From assembly GCA_029204225.1 (NCBI GenBank), contig CM055101.1, positions 6,619,618 to 6,683,617 on the forward strand: 64,000 nucleotides of DNA, written 5' to 3'. The position numbers and the translations under genes were made by a program. Below, piece after piece: positions 24,890-37,410 of this stretch (positions are counted from its first letter, which is position 1; every line of letters starts with the position of its first letter). The notes under the pieces are model-generated. The model did no database searches and had not been told where the DNA came from. It worked only from the letters and a program-made list of their open reading frames with translations. This stretch comes from Diphasiastrum complanatum. Lineage: Eukaryota > Streptophyta > Lycopodiopsida > Lycopodiales > Lycopodiaceae.

Positions 24890-25080
24890 TTGCTATACTA
24901 GGCCAAAGCCTTTAAAGGCAAACTGAAATTTTTTGGCCAAGGTCATTACGTCATTAAAAAATCTTTGCCTCCGGATATGGACAACTCCAAACCCTTCAAG
25001 GCGATATTCTCGACACTGTGGTCAATGGGAGCAGACTGAGAAAGTACAATGAACCTTGTTTTTATCTTGCCAATGTATTA
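24890..25080 (+). pseudogene. Ty3/gypsy integrase C-terminal tail
   Basis: Two frames joined by a shift read KLKFFGQGHYVIKKSL and then LDTVVNGSRLRKYNEP, resembling the GPY-type end of gypsy integrases (gpy.v......VNG.RLK.Y). Nothing upstream of it is gypsy. It could be the end of a Tat/Athila-like element whose 3' extra frame is the next feature. The call is tentative. Confidence 0.45.
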
Positions 25081-25747
25081 GTTGTTTTCTTTCTTACTAT
25101 TCTTCTTTACTTTTCTTTACTGCCTGCTTGTCATTTCGACAAATTTTTTGCTGTGCTTTCTTGTTCACACCATCAAGATACTATCAGATCAGGCATACAA
25201 ACAGTCCTTCTCTGATAAAACCACAAAAATCATTATTTTCAGAAGATTTGTCTCACACCATCCCAGATAGAGTTTGCCTGACCCCTTTTATACAATGCAT
25301 GATTTATTTTTAGCCTCCACGAATTCTGTCTCAGAGACAAACTTTTCAAAAATAGAAAAAGCTAGTTTTTTGCATCAGATACCAACTTTCAGAATTTGCA
25401 GACAATTTGCTGAAGCTTAACAAAATTTCTACAATTACCTTGTCACCTCCACGAATCCCGATCAGACACATTTTTGTACTGTCAGTCATTTTTTCTATTT
25501 TGAGACACAAAAATCACTTACAGGAATTTGTCGGCCCTCAGAACACTGCCTCAAAATTCATGACCATCATTATAAAATCGTGAACACTGAGGATGATTTG
25601 TGGGTGGAGTTGCAAATTCCTGACCAAAAAAGTCTATATATAGACCTCCACCCTTCTCTCCACTAATTCATTTTAGATTCCTGCTCTCGAGTTCATGCCA
25701 AAATTTTTCAAAATTTTCAAACTTGCCGGAGCAATCTAAAATCATTG
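25081..25747. other. Spacer without recognisable gene
   Basis: T-rich, with near-repeated motifs such as CTCCACGAAT and GTCTCAGAGACA. It might be untranslated retroelement sequence between the gypsy tail and the next frame. Confidence 0.35.
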
Positions 25748-25752
25748 TAACT

Positions 25753-26745
25753 ATGGCCTCCCGTGACTCCTCGCTCTCTCTGCATCGCTGTAAACTCCCT
25801 AGGCCTTATTCAGGAGACATTTTTATTATTTGTATCAAGAATTACGCTAAGTAGTTGATCCTGGCCAAGGATATCCTCACAGGCTTTGGATTTGATCAGA
25901 CTCACTTTCGTGACTAGCAGAGCGAGATCTTGATTCGAGTGGCCTACTCAACCTATTTGGATAAATTCCAGACCTTTAAGCTTACATCTAAGAGTGGCAG
26001 TTACACAATCATCAACATCTCTCTTGAGCATATATAGAGCATTGGCTTTCCTAATCTCAAAGAGACGATCCCTGGCAAGGGCACCAGTTATGATGCCAAG
26101 TATTTTACAAAGTTTTTGACAGAGGATGGCAAAACTATTGCCCAAACCAACGACATGATCATCATCTGCCTCCTCACAGACCCCATCTCTGGGCTACCTC
26201 AAAAATCCTCGTTACCATGGTCGAGGTGCATACTGCCAAGATGGATCGCATACCCCCGAGCAACCTCTTCTCTTTGACCATCACCATGGACGATCCCACT
26301 CAAAACTACAAGTGGGCTGATAAGCTAGCAGAAAAACTGTGCCGAGCCTTGAATGCTAGGAAACCAACTACCAAGTGTGGATATCTCCTCCACATGTTGG
26401 TCACCAAACAATTGGGGTATCGGGCGGCTGCTGCCGTCAAAGAGCTTGATGATATCTATCTGAGCACCAAGAAGTGAGCCACCCCCCAACCGACAGCAGA
26501 ACTAGTTTCACCAGCACCACCAACTAAGAAGCAGAAAGCAGAACTAGTTTCATCAGCACATAAGCCAACGTCCCTCAGGACATTTTATCCAGTGACATCG
26601 GGACTGATTATGCTGAATCCGGAGGGAGTCTTAAACCCTCTCAAGTCCCAAAGGAGGTCCTAGCGCAACAAGAGGCCTTACTCCCCAGGCCCAACAACGC
26701 AGACAAGCAGTAGCAGCAGCAACAGGCATCTCAGTTGAGGTAGGC
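25753..26745 (+). pseudogene. Degenerate reading frame of unknown family
   Basis: From ATG at 25753 a frame reads MASRDSSLSLHRCKLPRPYS, with stops near 25850, 25917 and 26036. It keeps protein-like segments (LTEDGKTIAQTNDMIIICLL) before shifting near 26215 into another frame (MDDPTQNYKWADKLAEKLCR, LLHMLVTKQLGYRAAAAVKE) ending at 26477. A Pro/Ser-rich tail follows. I do not recognise the family. Its position after a gypsy integrase tail hints at an accessory retroelement ORF, but that is inference. Confidence 0.45.
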
Positions 26746-27840
26746 ACTTCTGGTTCTGATCCTATGTCCACACCGGCACCTTCTACAATCCCAACTCCCT
26801 CACTTGCTCTCACACTTCCACCACCACCTCCACCATTTACTACTACCTCCACACTGTCACTCACTCTCAACATAGACTTTGATTCCACACTTCCACAAAA
26901 GCCCTCACCTGTACAAATATCCACCCTATTTGACTACAGTCAATGTAGATGATTTTGTCTTACAATTACTAACAGGAATTCCAGCAACCACCATCACCAC
27001 TAACCCACTCCACACATCTCCGCCACGCAGTATATCTCTACCTCTTTCACCTATCATCCCTCAATCACCTCCACCTGCCTTTCATTCATCTCCATCTACT
27101 TATGTTTATGATTTCTACCCTTTAACCCAATGCCATATCCTAAAAATACATGCACCCTCCCTGACGTTGGCCCTTGGGAGTAGTTACCCCTTGCAGCCCA
27201 AAAAGCGGTATGGTTGGTAAATGAGCTCCAATATAATCTATTCGGCACCCTAGGGGACAATATACCATGTGACAATTTGACGATGGCGCTATGGCGGACC
27301 TTCAGAAAGAAAAAGCAAGGAACAACAACTGCAGATCCAAAATCTCACCACTTATAATCAACAACAGCAGCAGATGCTCCTCCACCTCCAGAACCAGCTC
27401 CAACTGAACCCCAAATTCAGCATGAGATTGCCTCTGAAGCACCAACCATCCGGCATAGAATCACGCCTATAGAACCAAGCAAGGAGTTGCGCGCCTCTCA
27501 AGAGTTTGCCAAGAAATATCCAATGACAAAAGAGCGAGGTGGCTACATATTGCCAAATTTGGACTAGTATCAAACACATAAAAAAGCAGTCAAACTCATG
27601 GATCCACAACCTCTCTAGCTCCATCAGCTCTTCCTACAAAGTGAGACCTCAATGGCACGATATATGAAGGCTCCCTCCTATATGCACACAAATCCTTATT
27701 ACTATCTAGTAGTGAGGTGAGAACCATTTCCTGCCACCAAGCTCAAGAATACTGGATGCTATTGTCATCTTTGTAGAATCTACACCTGAAAAAATACAAG
27801 TGCAATATTGACTAGTTACCAATTTCAATTATTATGCAGT
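26746..27840. other. Low-complexity Pro/Ser/Thr-coding-like stretch, then spacer
   Basis: 26750-27220 is CA/CT-rich and in several frames gives proline-rich peptides. 27300-27650 has a frame with RHRITPIEPSKELRASQEFA that looks coding but is broken. It probably continues the unknown decayed element upstream. Confidence 0.35.
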
Positions 27841-27841
27841 A

Positions 27842-27964
27842 GGTAATGGCCATTGGGGGACCATTATCATAAATAATCAGGGACCATGCAGGAGTGGCAG
27901 AGGCCACGAGCTGCCCGGGGACCAGATTATTTATGATAATGGTCCAACCAAATGGTCATTATCG
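27842..27964. repeat. Foldback element with perfect 21-nt arms
   Basis: GGACCATTATCATAAATAATC at 27858-27878 is the exact reverse complement of 27925-27945, with a 46-nt GC-richer loop. Weaker complementarity (AATGGCCATT against AATGGTCATT) extends outwards. Likely a MITE. Confidence 0.8.
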
Positions 27965-28044
27965 TGCATAATTGTCGTTGGCAAATTTTTATGTTAATTT
28001 CATGAGCATTGTGAATTTGGCTTGTGAAAGCTATCACACGACGT

Positions 28045-28159
<115 letters not shown>

Positions 28160-28378
28160 GCTACGCCTGCCTTATCACCTATTTGTCGTCCCGCCTTCCT
28201 CACCTTCTTGGTTGTGGCATCTTCATCCTCCTTGTGGTTGGCATTTGTCTGCTCTCTCTTGCCCACTATGGCATTCTTCATGGCATATTGAGTGATCGTC
28301 TCGCCGATTCCCCGCAAGCTCTCTTGTGGATCATCCCCCCTCGCGCAAAAAGATGGGTAGTCGGCAATCACGGCAATG

Positions 28379-28440
28379 ACAATTTTTGGGGCCCTATATT
28401 ATGCAATATAATATAAGCCCTTAAATGGCCCAAAAATTGT
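28379..28440. repeat. Small palindromic element
   Basis: ACAATTTTTGGG at 28379-28390 is the exact reverse complement of 28429-28440. The interior is itself AT-palindromic (TATATTATGCAATATAATA). It could extrude as a stem-loop; MITE-like. Confidence 0.65.
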
Positions 28441-28596
28441 GCCAATTACATACTACCTAATGGTCATGGGAGTCCCATTACCACATATTATGGTCATTGG
28501 GAGGGCCATTACACCAATAATCCGAAACCTAGGCAATGAGTGGAGCTACCCATGGACCCAATTATCTATGACCACACATGATTTTTGCCATTCATG

Positions 28597-30035
<1,439 letters not shown>

Positions 30036-30077
<42 letters not shown>
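30036..30077. repeat. (CT)n microsatellite, about 42 nt
   Basis: CT run directly abutting the left end of dispersed repeat R3. Confidence 0.98.
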
Positions 30078-30078
<1 letters not shown>

Positions 30079-30457
30079 CATAGTGTAATTTGAGAATGCC
30101 TTAAATGGCACAATGTGAGAACCTGAATTTACTATTTCAAGAATAGTGGAGCATTATTTTTAGACAATCACAATAGCATCTTACAATGTGTAAGATACTC
30201 TTCCTATTCTTAGAAAGTTGTGATAATGTAGTAACCACTATTTTTTAAAAATCTGACCTGAGTTTAAACCTCGCACTTTTTATTTTTAGAAAGTAGCATG
30301 TATGCTCATGCTATTTTTAGAAAAAAAAAGAATGTTGGTTATCACGCAAGGGGAAGGCCCCTGCCTTCCCCTGTACTTAAACCTCATAGATAAAAACTTG
30401 AAAATACATAGGCCTCACAAATGGAATATTGAAAATTGTGTTTCTAATTTTCTTAAA
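30079..30457 (+). repeat. Dispersed repeat R3, copy 1
   Basis: Starts CATAGTGTAATTTGA and ends at TAATTTTCTTAA. It is nearly the same as 35876-36239 over its length, with a few indels, the largest being about 45 nt near the left end. It holds TGACCTGAGTTTAAACCTC, faintly like a Pol III B box, but no A box was found. No coding sequence. Confidence 0.85.
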
Positions 30458-31180
30458 GTCAATCCACCGCTCTTGATACTTAAATGACATGTAAATTTCA
30501 AACTTTCAAGCTTAAAACAGTTACATTGGCAAAGGCGCTATAGCATTCCTCATTTCAACATACCTCTTCCAAAGATCCGTGACGTTGATAAAGTGGCAGC
30601 AAAAGCTTCTGACATCCAAACTTTTAAATAATGTGATGATCCAAGTTTCTAAATTGAGAAAATTCTAATGTTGCTCATTACAAATAAGAACCAACTTAAG
30701 ACCATATTACTGCTTACACGTTAAGACACATTCCAAACTTCACGCAACAAGTACGGAAAGCCGGAATCTATTCTAACTCTTCAGAGAGATACAACGAGAT
30801 AGCTATTGAAAAGCCATAGGATCGCTTGTGATTTCCAAGGCAGCTATTGCATAAAGTCCCCTTTTCATACTAAAAATCTCCGTCATATCAAAAATTATAC
30901 GTTTGATATGAAGACAATTATAACTTGGTCCAATAATTTCGGTCACATTGGAAAGCGTACGTTGCTCGCTCAGGACTTAATTATTAGGAAGTCAGAAGAA
31001 AGAGCACTAGGAGTTCGAGAATACATCAATTGAAGCCGAGAGGGGGGATCAAAATGATTGCGGCCCTTTAGACTGTCATACCAAGCACCAAAAGCGCCGT
31101 TATCGAGACGATTCCAAGAAATTTAACACAAACCATACAACAAGAGCATCCACTTCACAGGATTTACGGAACCTGCAAGG
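30458..31180. other. Gene-free stretch downstream of gene A
   Basis: No recognisable gene. It includes the presumed 3' UTR of the minus-strand gene at 31181-31660. Confidence 0.4.
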
Positions 31181-31660
31181 TCAAAATATTTCTTCTCTTG
31201 CTCTGATGAAGCAAAGCAAACGATTCCATTCATTCTGTAAGACGAACTCCTCGTTACTCCTTTTTACTGCATATAAATAGACCGTCATTCCATCTTTTCT
31301 AACTTTTACCCTTTTGAATTCACAATCTTCCAAATGCTCTAGCATACGTTTAATACTTCTCAGCGACACTCTGCTTGGCCAGAGTGCACTTACTTCGTCC
31401 TTCAAATCCGGAGTGTTGAAAAGGAAGACAATGTATTTCCACTTGATAATTTCCTTCCCAATTCTAAATAAGGGCTTCAATGATTCAAATGTGCCGTGAG
31501 AAATGTCTGGTTTGTATAATATCATATGCGGAGCTCCAGATCCAGTCGCCACTTTCTCAACTTCATAGGAACGCTGCAAAAACTGTGCGCCGAAGTCAAC
31601 ACCACTTACTTCATGATGACTCTGCCACTCGAATTCCCTTTCTTGAGTAATCCCCACCAT
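31181..31660 (-). CDS. Uncharacterised small protein, gene A (159 aa)
   Basis: Open frame from ATG at 31660 with no interruption. I do not recognise the family. It looks soluble, with no signal peptide or membrane segment: a polar N-terminus (residues 1-45), a hydrophobic strand-like ILYKP block (about 48-52), a central WKYIVFLFNTPDLK strand (about 73-86), ALWP (about 91-94), and a C-terminal RVKVRKDGMTVYLYAVK strand pair followed by a helix with a conserved Trp. A second locus at 42453-42927 matches along the whole length (WKYIIFFFNNPELK, AIWP, RVKIRNEGLSIYLYVVK) and ends at the same point. Conservation of the protein rather than the DNA supports a real gene. The tandem hairpin array begins upstream. 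Confidence 0.65.
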   Translation of the reverse strand: MVGITQEREFEWQSHHEVSGVDFGAQFLQRSYEVEKVATGSGAPHMILYKPDISHGTFESLKPLFRIGKEIIKWKYIVFLFNTPDLKDEVSALWPSRVSLRSIKRMLEHLEDCEFKRVKVRKDGMTVYLYAVKRSNEEFVLQNEWNRLLCFIRAREEIF

Positions 31661-31744
31661 CTTTGACGATCACTCTAGTCAACTTCAATCGAGAAAAAAA
31701 TGGAAAACGAGGTTATATATGATAGAGAACCAGCTTCAAAACCT
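31661..31744. other. Presumed 5' UTR and promoter of gene A
   Basis: Short stretch between the ATG and the repeat array. Minus-strand reading has a TATATAACC at about 31713-31721, a possible TATA box 50-60 nt before the ATG. Confidence 0.35.
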
Positions 31745-33180
31745 TAATATACCCGTATTGCAAAAAACTCTACAGGTTGGATACAAGCTACATTACGTTT
31801 ATGAAAACAGCAGGAGTTCTTAATCTGACGTGATAAATTGTACAGGTTGGATGCAGTTTTCATAGCATTAATGAACATAGGAAAATTTCGTAGAATAATG
31901 CAAAATGCTACACAGACTGTATGGAATCTACATTAAGTCGTTGAAAATGAAAGGATTTCTTGATGGTCGTAATGAAATTTGGCTTTGCATGAAATATAGA
32001 CCTGGTAATGAAGATTAACAGCCAAATTTACACTATATAACGAGAGTGAAAGGATTTCTTCATGATCGAGGTAAAATTTCGCTTTGCAAGAATAAAGAGT
32101 CGATAATGGAGAATCAGACAACCAAGTCAATATTAAAATGGAAGGATTTCTTGATTATCGTTGTGGAAATTGGCTTTCCATGACTTACACAGTTGATAAT
32201 GATTTTGTTATTATCAACTCGTGGATCATAGAGAACCGAACCTGGGTGGCCGAGCCCAACATAAGCACAATAGACTACTCACCACGTGCGGAAAGATTAA
32301 AGAGTTGATGATGGAGAAGCACATAGCCAACTCTCCATTAATGATAATGGAAGAATTTCTAGATTATCGCAGTAGAACTTGGGTTCACATGAATTGCAGA
32401 CTTCAAGAGGAGTAGCAGACAGCCAAATCGGCATTATATAATGAAAATGGAAGGATCTCTTGATGATCGTAGTAGAATTTGGCTTCTCACGAAATGCAAA
32501 GTTGATAATACATCTTGGTTTCAAGGGGGTTGAACTATCAACCAAAGAATTTAGATATCAAGCTAACCAACTAAGCTGACCTCGTTGGATGATATAGAGT
32601 TGATAATGGAGACGCAGACGGCCAAATCCACATTATGTAATGAAAATGGAAAAATCTCTTGATTATCGTGGTAGATTTTGGGTTTGCATGAAAATAAAGA
32701 GTTGATAATGGAGAAACAAACAGCCAAATTTACATATATAACGAAAACGAAGGAATTCTTGATTACTGTAATAGAATATAAGTATCTAGGTTTGCATGAA
32801 TTTCATAGTTGATAATGGAGAAGAAGAGAGCCAAATCTACATCATGTAGGGAAAATGAAGGATTTCTTGATGGTCGTAGTATAATTTGGCTTTGCATGTT
32901 GATAACGGAGAATCAGACAGCCAAAACTCCATCATACGACGAGAATGAGAGAAATTCTTGATGATCGTAGTAGAATTTGGCTTTGCATGAACATCAGAGC
33001 TGATCATACAGCCAAATCTACACAATATCATGAAATTGGAAGGATTTATTGCTGATCCTAGTAAAATTTGGCTATGCATGAATCACGCCAAATCGACATT
33101 ATATAATGAAGATGGAACGATTTCTCGATGACGTTAGAGAAATTTGTTTCCGCACGAATTGCAGAGTTAATATTGGGGAT
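31745..33180. repeat. Degenerate tandem array with a recurring hairpin unit
   Basis: A block of about 90-200 nt recurs. The core GGATTTCTTGATGATCG or a close variant begins near 31954, 32054, 32143, 32348, 32454, 32655, 32752, 32859, 32952, 33041 and 33115. Most cores are flanked by AGCCAAAT on the left and ATTTGGCT on the right, 50-60 nt apart, so each unit can fold as a hairpin of about 65-70 nt. Between hairpins the phrase GAGTTGATAATGGAGAA often repeats. At the left end a separate pair of units starts TACAGGTTGGAT. It lies upstream of gene A. Confidence 0.8.
32516..32586 (-). repeat. tRNA-derived (SINE-like) fragment inside the array
   Basis: Read on the minus strand, CAGCTTAGTTGG (32578-32567) fits a Pol III A box and AGTTCAACCCC (32536-32526) fits a B box at tRNA-like spacing. 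The stems do not close well, so this is not a functional tRNA. It is better read as a tRNA-derived SINE or tRNA pseudogene interrupting the array. No poly-A tail seen. Confidence 0.4.
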
Positions 33181-35689
33181 TAGATAGCCATACCTATTGA
33201 GACCTTTATTATCGATCGCAATCGTGGAAGAGGCCAGGAATTCAATCCTCCAGACGAAACCTGCAAGAGAAACGAGAGAAACAGAAGGCAAAGGCAAAGG
33301 CAGACTCGGAACATTATTGTATCATCAAGATTCACGATTATCCTCGATGCAATTAAATTTTACAAACCTCACGCTCTGTACAGCTGGATCCAGCTATTGT
33401 ACAAGAATCGACGGCCACGAAGAATCCATCTGTACCAATCAGAATCGACGGCTGCAAATGCTTCTCGATTCTGACCACGGCATTGGAGGGAGCTACACGA
33501 GAGCTACAGTCAACTTCCAAGGAAAAGCCTGGAATCTGCAACTTGCAATAGACGTCAAAGGCGTCTTCGCTCTTTACGGAATGGCAAAACTTCATCGCGA
33601 TTGCAGTTGAAAGGAACACTGAAAACCTACCCATCATTCTGAGAGGTAACTTTGAGACGTCAAATTTCGGCCAAAACTCGAGAACTTTCGAGTTCTAGAA
33701 AGGCTACAAGTATTCTTTCATCCATTACATATGTGACACCTATTGTCTGAACACGTGGAGACCGCCAAGTGGGGGCGTAAGAGTGGTGCTTCGACACGAG
33801 GTCACTTGCATGATAGAGACCTTTCTTAGGTATGTATATATTTTATTTTATTTTATATATAATTTGTATTTTAAAAGACATTTTAGATGCAAGGTGGCCA
33901 AAAATAAGGCCTGGAATCCAGTTGGGGGAGGGGGGGGATTTGAGACGCATTCCCCGGCTTGTCTTTTATTTAGAAGGATATGGTAGGGTCTACCAAGGAC
34001 AAGCACTGTTGTTGCCATTTATAGTTTAAATAGACCTTTGCACGCTTGAAAACAAGTCATTGGACAATGTGCACTAAGTCACAATCCCAATTTAGACCCA
34101 CATAAAATTGGAATAAAGCCACAATACATATTAAGAAGATCAAGCACCTTGACCCTTTGCTAGGCAGGGGAATGGGTAAAAAAGCAAGATGATTGATACA
34201 CACACCATTGGAATTGCTGAAAAATAAAATAACAAAGATTGCACTTTTGAAAAATAATTTTTTTATTCTACTGCTCAAACACATGTGGGGATGACACCTC
34301 AACTTCTATATGCTAGCAAATCATCACACCACACGATATCGAACGTCAAAATGGCAAAGAGTGGTTATTTAAAAAATGGAATTCTTGACTAATTAAATAT
34401 ATGACCATCGTAATGATGGATTGAAACATTTGTCACATTTCTTTATGCTTGGGCCAATCCAAATATGATAATCAAAACTTGGGGCAAGGTAGACGGTCCC
34501 AAAGGGCAACAAGGTCACTCTTGAAGGGCAATCTCTATATCTCATCCAAACAACGACATCCCATAAAGGGCAATCTTCAACACTCGTCTAAGCATGTAGA
34601 GGCTCAAAGAGCATCCTTCAAACTTTGTCCAACCTTAAATGCATAAAGGCACAAGATAATCTCAAAATAACACACAAACACACAAGATATTCTTGAATAC
34701 ACATATGGGGATTCAAAATGAGATGGATAAACCCACGAACCAATATCTTATCCACTATGGTATGAATAGTTGGATGAACAACTCTTGCTTTTATTGTAGA
34801 GAAAACTTGTGAAACATCGTTTTCTTTCTTTAAAACTAGAAGGCTTCTGACCCATCTCTTAGAAGAGTAATTTTTTATGACATGTTTCTATGACCTTGAT
34901 TTGATGTGGCAAATGTGCAAGCTGATTGTGGCTTTTCTAGATTGAAAGAATCTATATCAAATTCTCAAGAAAGCAACTATCGATAACCACGATGAGCTAT
35001 CTCATATATGGCTGAAATATGTGTCAAAGTTTGATATAACACTAAAAAAGATATTATCCATGTGGTAAGCCATCTCAAAAAATAAGTAGCAAGTACGGAG
35101 AGCATTGTTGTAGCTCATTAGTTTCAAATTTGTCAATGTTCTAGGGAGCAATGTTTTGGAGAGTGCTTACATGAATGAGCATGTGAAATTTAAAGTATTA
35201 ATTGTTTATTTCCATCATCTTTCACATAGAAACACTTCCTAATTATCTAATTATGACCCATAATTATGCGCATTGCTACAAATGAACATACATGCACCAA
35301 AAATTCGATAAGAAGTATATATCCTTAAATTCAAAGAAGAAGTGCTTATTGGTTGTTGACAACCTCTTGGCCTTTATGGGGGCCAAAGTGTGGAAAAAAC
35401 TTGTTGACTCCTTGTTAGGCACATTTCACGCCTTTTCTAGTTCTAGAAGCCTATAACAAGCTTGGAAAATGGATTTTGAGATGTGTTTGAAATATGTAGG
35501 TTTGCAATGAGCTTCATTGCTATTGAATTGTACTAGGAGGACCTACGATCGAATTCATGCTCACCTCATTGGTGATTGACACTGATTGTACAATAATCTT
35601 AGTTGGACATTGTTAGATGGTCGTTAATTTTGATTATATCCACAAATCTTATGTCATACTCGATACAATTAGTATTTAATGTGTGTGTA
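33181..35689. other. Gene-free stretch with broken reading frames
   Basis: 33197-33640 is open on both strands and less AT-rich than its surroundings, but neither product shows a family motif. 33941 onwards is AT-rich with no recognisable gene. Confidence 0.4.
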
Positions 35690-35830
35690 CTCAAATCTTC
35701 CATGAATCAACGATCCAACTTGAGTTTGGGGACCACCATTACCTAGGGCATAAAACAAATAGTTATACATCATTTTTTTGAATGCAAATTTGATTGGATG
35801 TAAGTTGTAGCCATTGAAATAGAAAGTTCT
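35690..35830 (-). repeat. Dispersed repeat R1, copy 2
   Basis: Reverse complement of 7132-7270, sharing the GTTTGGGGACCACCAT block and flanks. It stands just before repeat R3. Confidence 0.6.
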
Positions 35831-35875
35831 TGTGGATGGAATTTTAAAAATACGTAACAACCTCCATATTTTTTT

Positions 35876-36239
35876 CATAGTGTAATTTGAGGAAGCCTTA
35901 AATTCAGGAATAGTGGAGCATTAAATGTGTAAGGTACCATTACTATTTTTAGACAATCACAATAGCATCTTACAACGTGTAAGACACTCTTACTATTCTT
36001 AAAAAGTTGTGATAATGTAGTCACCACTATTTTTTTGAAAAATTTGACCTGAGTTTAAACCTCATACTTTCTATTTTTAGAAAGTAGCATGTATGCTCAT
36101 GCTTTTTTTAGGGGAAAAAAAAAAGAATGTTGGTTATCACGCAAGGGGACTCCTGTACTAAAACCTCATGGATAAAATCTTGAAAATACATAGGCCTCAC
36201 AAACAGAATATTGAAAATTGTGTTTCTAATTTTCTTAAG
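35876..36239 (+). repeat. Dispersed repeat R3, copy 2
   Basis: Second copy of the 30079-30457 element with the same ends (CATAGTGTAATTTGA to TAATTTTCTTAAG). Here it is flanked by repeats R1 and R2, forming a compound block. Confidence 0.85.
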
Positions 36240-36440
36240 ATTTTTGTGACAATTATGTACAATAATGGGTGTTTGTTGGCCCATGGAAAAGATATTATGG
36301 CTCATCCTTTTGTCTCACCTCTACCATAGCTCCACTTGTATAGTTTGCTTATAATAACGTAGAAAGCACATGAAGATTGTTCTCAACTCTTCACAATTAT
36401 GCAAAGCTGACCCAAATTTTGAATAACTTTAGGCTATGAG
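36240..36440 (+). repeat. Dispersed repeat R2, copy 2
   Basis: Matches 8740-9362 in reverse complement, uninterrupted here except for a few bases. Contains GTGTTTGTTGGCCCATGG. Confidence 0.6.
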
Positions 36441-37410
36441 ACACAAGTGTGGTGGAAATCCCCAATTTCCCAAAATTTTATGCACATCAATGCTCATCGC
36501 TATGAACTGACTTGGATCAGTTCGAATTATAAGAAGAGATACACAATAGTTGATCATGTGGCGAGCTATGACAAATTTTGGCAAAAGATTTTTTTGAGAA
36601 GAGTCTCATCTGCGGTATTTTGTTGGACGTTGGGATCTTCCACTGCCATTTTGGGAGTGAAAGGAGCACACTTTACTTTAATTTGTTTGTGGGTGTTCAG
36701 AAAAGCCATTTGCAAGTTAAGAAGAAAATTCTCTGGTGTAGTTGTTGCCTAAATATGCGAGTTAACGTGCGCATATCTATCTCAAGTGTAGAAGATTCTC
36801 CATTTTTGCATTTGCTTGTTCTCAGCATCTACAAGTCTGTGCCCGTGCATTGAGATTTTCTCGCAGTCCTATGTAGCGATCGCCATGCCTACGCAAGCTG
36901 TAGAGGCGCTTCCTAAATCATGATCTGGGACTCCACCATACAACAACACGTAGATTTCTTATACGATATCTTCGGATGACCACTTGGAGTCTGCAGTGGC
37001 TCCTATAGATCAATCTAATGGTCAGCTTCACTTCATTCAATTAACATATTATTCTACTGGAAAATATCAGCGAAATTACCATATAATATCACTGGAGCTT
37101 AAATGATTTTGTGTTGGTCCGTTGATTAGATACTCAGTTGGCTTGTCATTGGTTTCAAGTCCTAGCAAATGGAAGCGTCTCACCTGTCTCGCTTTGTCAG
37201 ATTGATTATGATAAGTTTTATCAGTAAACTGCTGCTAATCTGCCGAGTAATACTCATGCCCAACATAGGAAATGGTATAAGTCTGCCACGACTGTGTTTT
37301 GATTGGAGAAACTTGCAGATTTTTCTGGTCACATGAGTAGGTTTGCACTACACAAGTTGTAAGGCAACGACAGCATAAAGATTTCTGATCCTACTTGTGA
37401 GAGGACTTCA
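36441..37410. other. Stretch without a recognisable gene
   Basis: Two overlapping plus-strand open frames of 91-101 codons (36447-36853) lack any family motif. The right part may be the 3' end of the antisense LINE. Confidence 0.4.

Noticed and set aside
30240-30290. tRNA gene around TGACCTGAGTTTAAACCTC
   Set aside because: Only a weak B box; no A box, acceptor stem or anticodon arm could be found in either R3 copy.
31745-33180. CRISPR-like repeat array
   Set aside because: Units are degenerate, spacing is irregular and the genome is a plant; repeats are longer and less exact than CRISPR repeats.
33197-33640. Opposed open frames of 137 and 94 codons
   Set aside because: No family motif on either strand; overlapping open frames of this size occur by chance in less AT-rich DNA. 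Left as spacer.
36447-36853. Two plus-strand frames of about 100 codons
   Set aside because: Each is open only briefly, they overlap in different frames, and neither has a motif.
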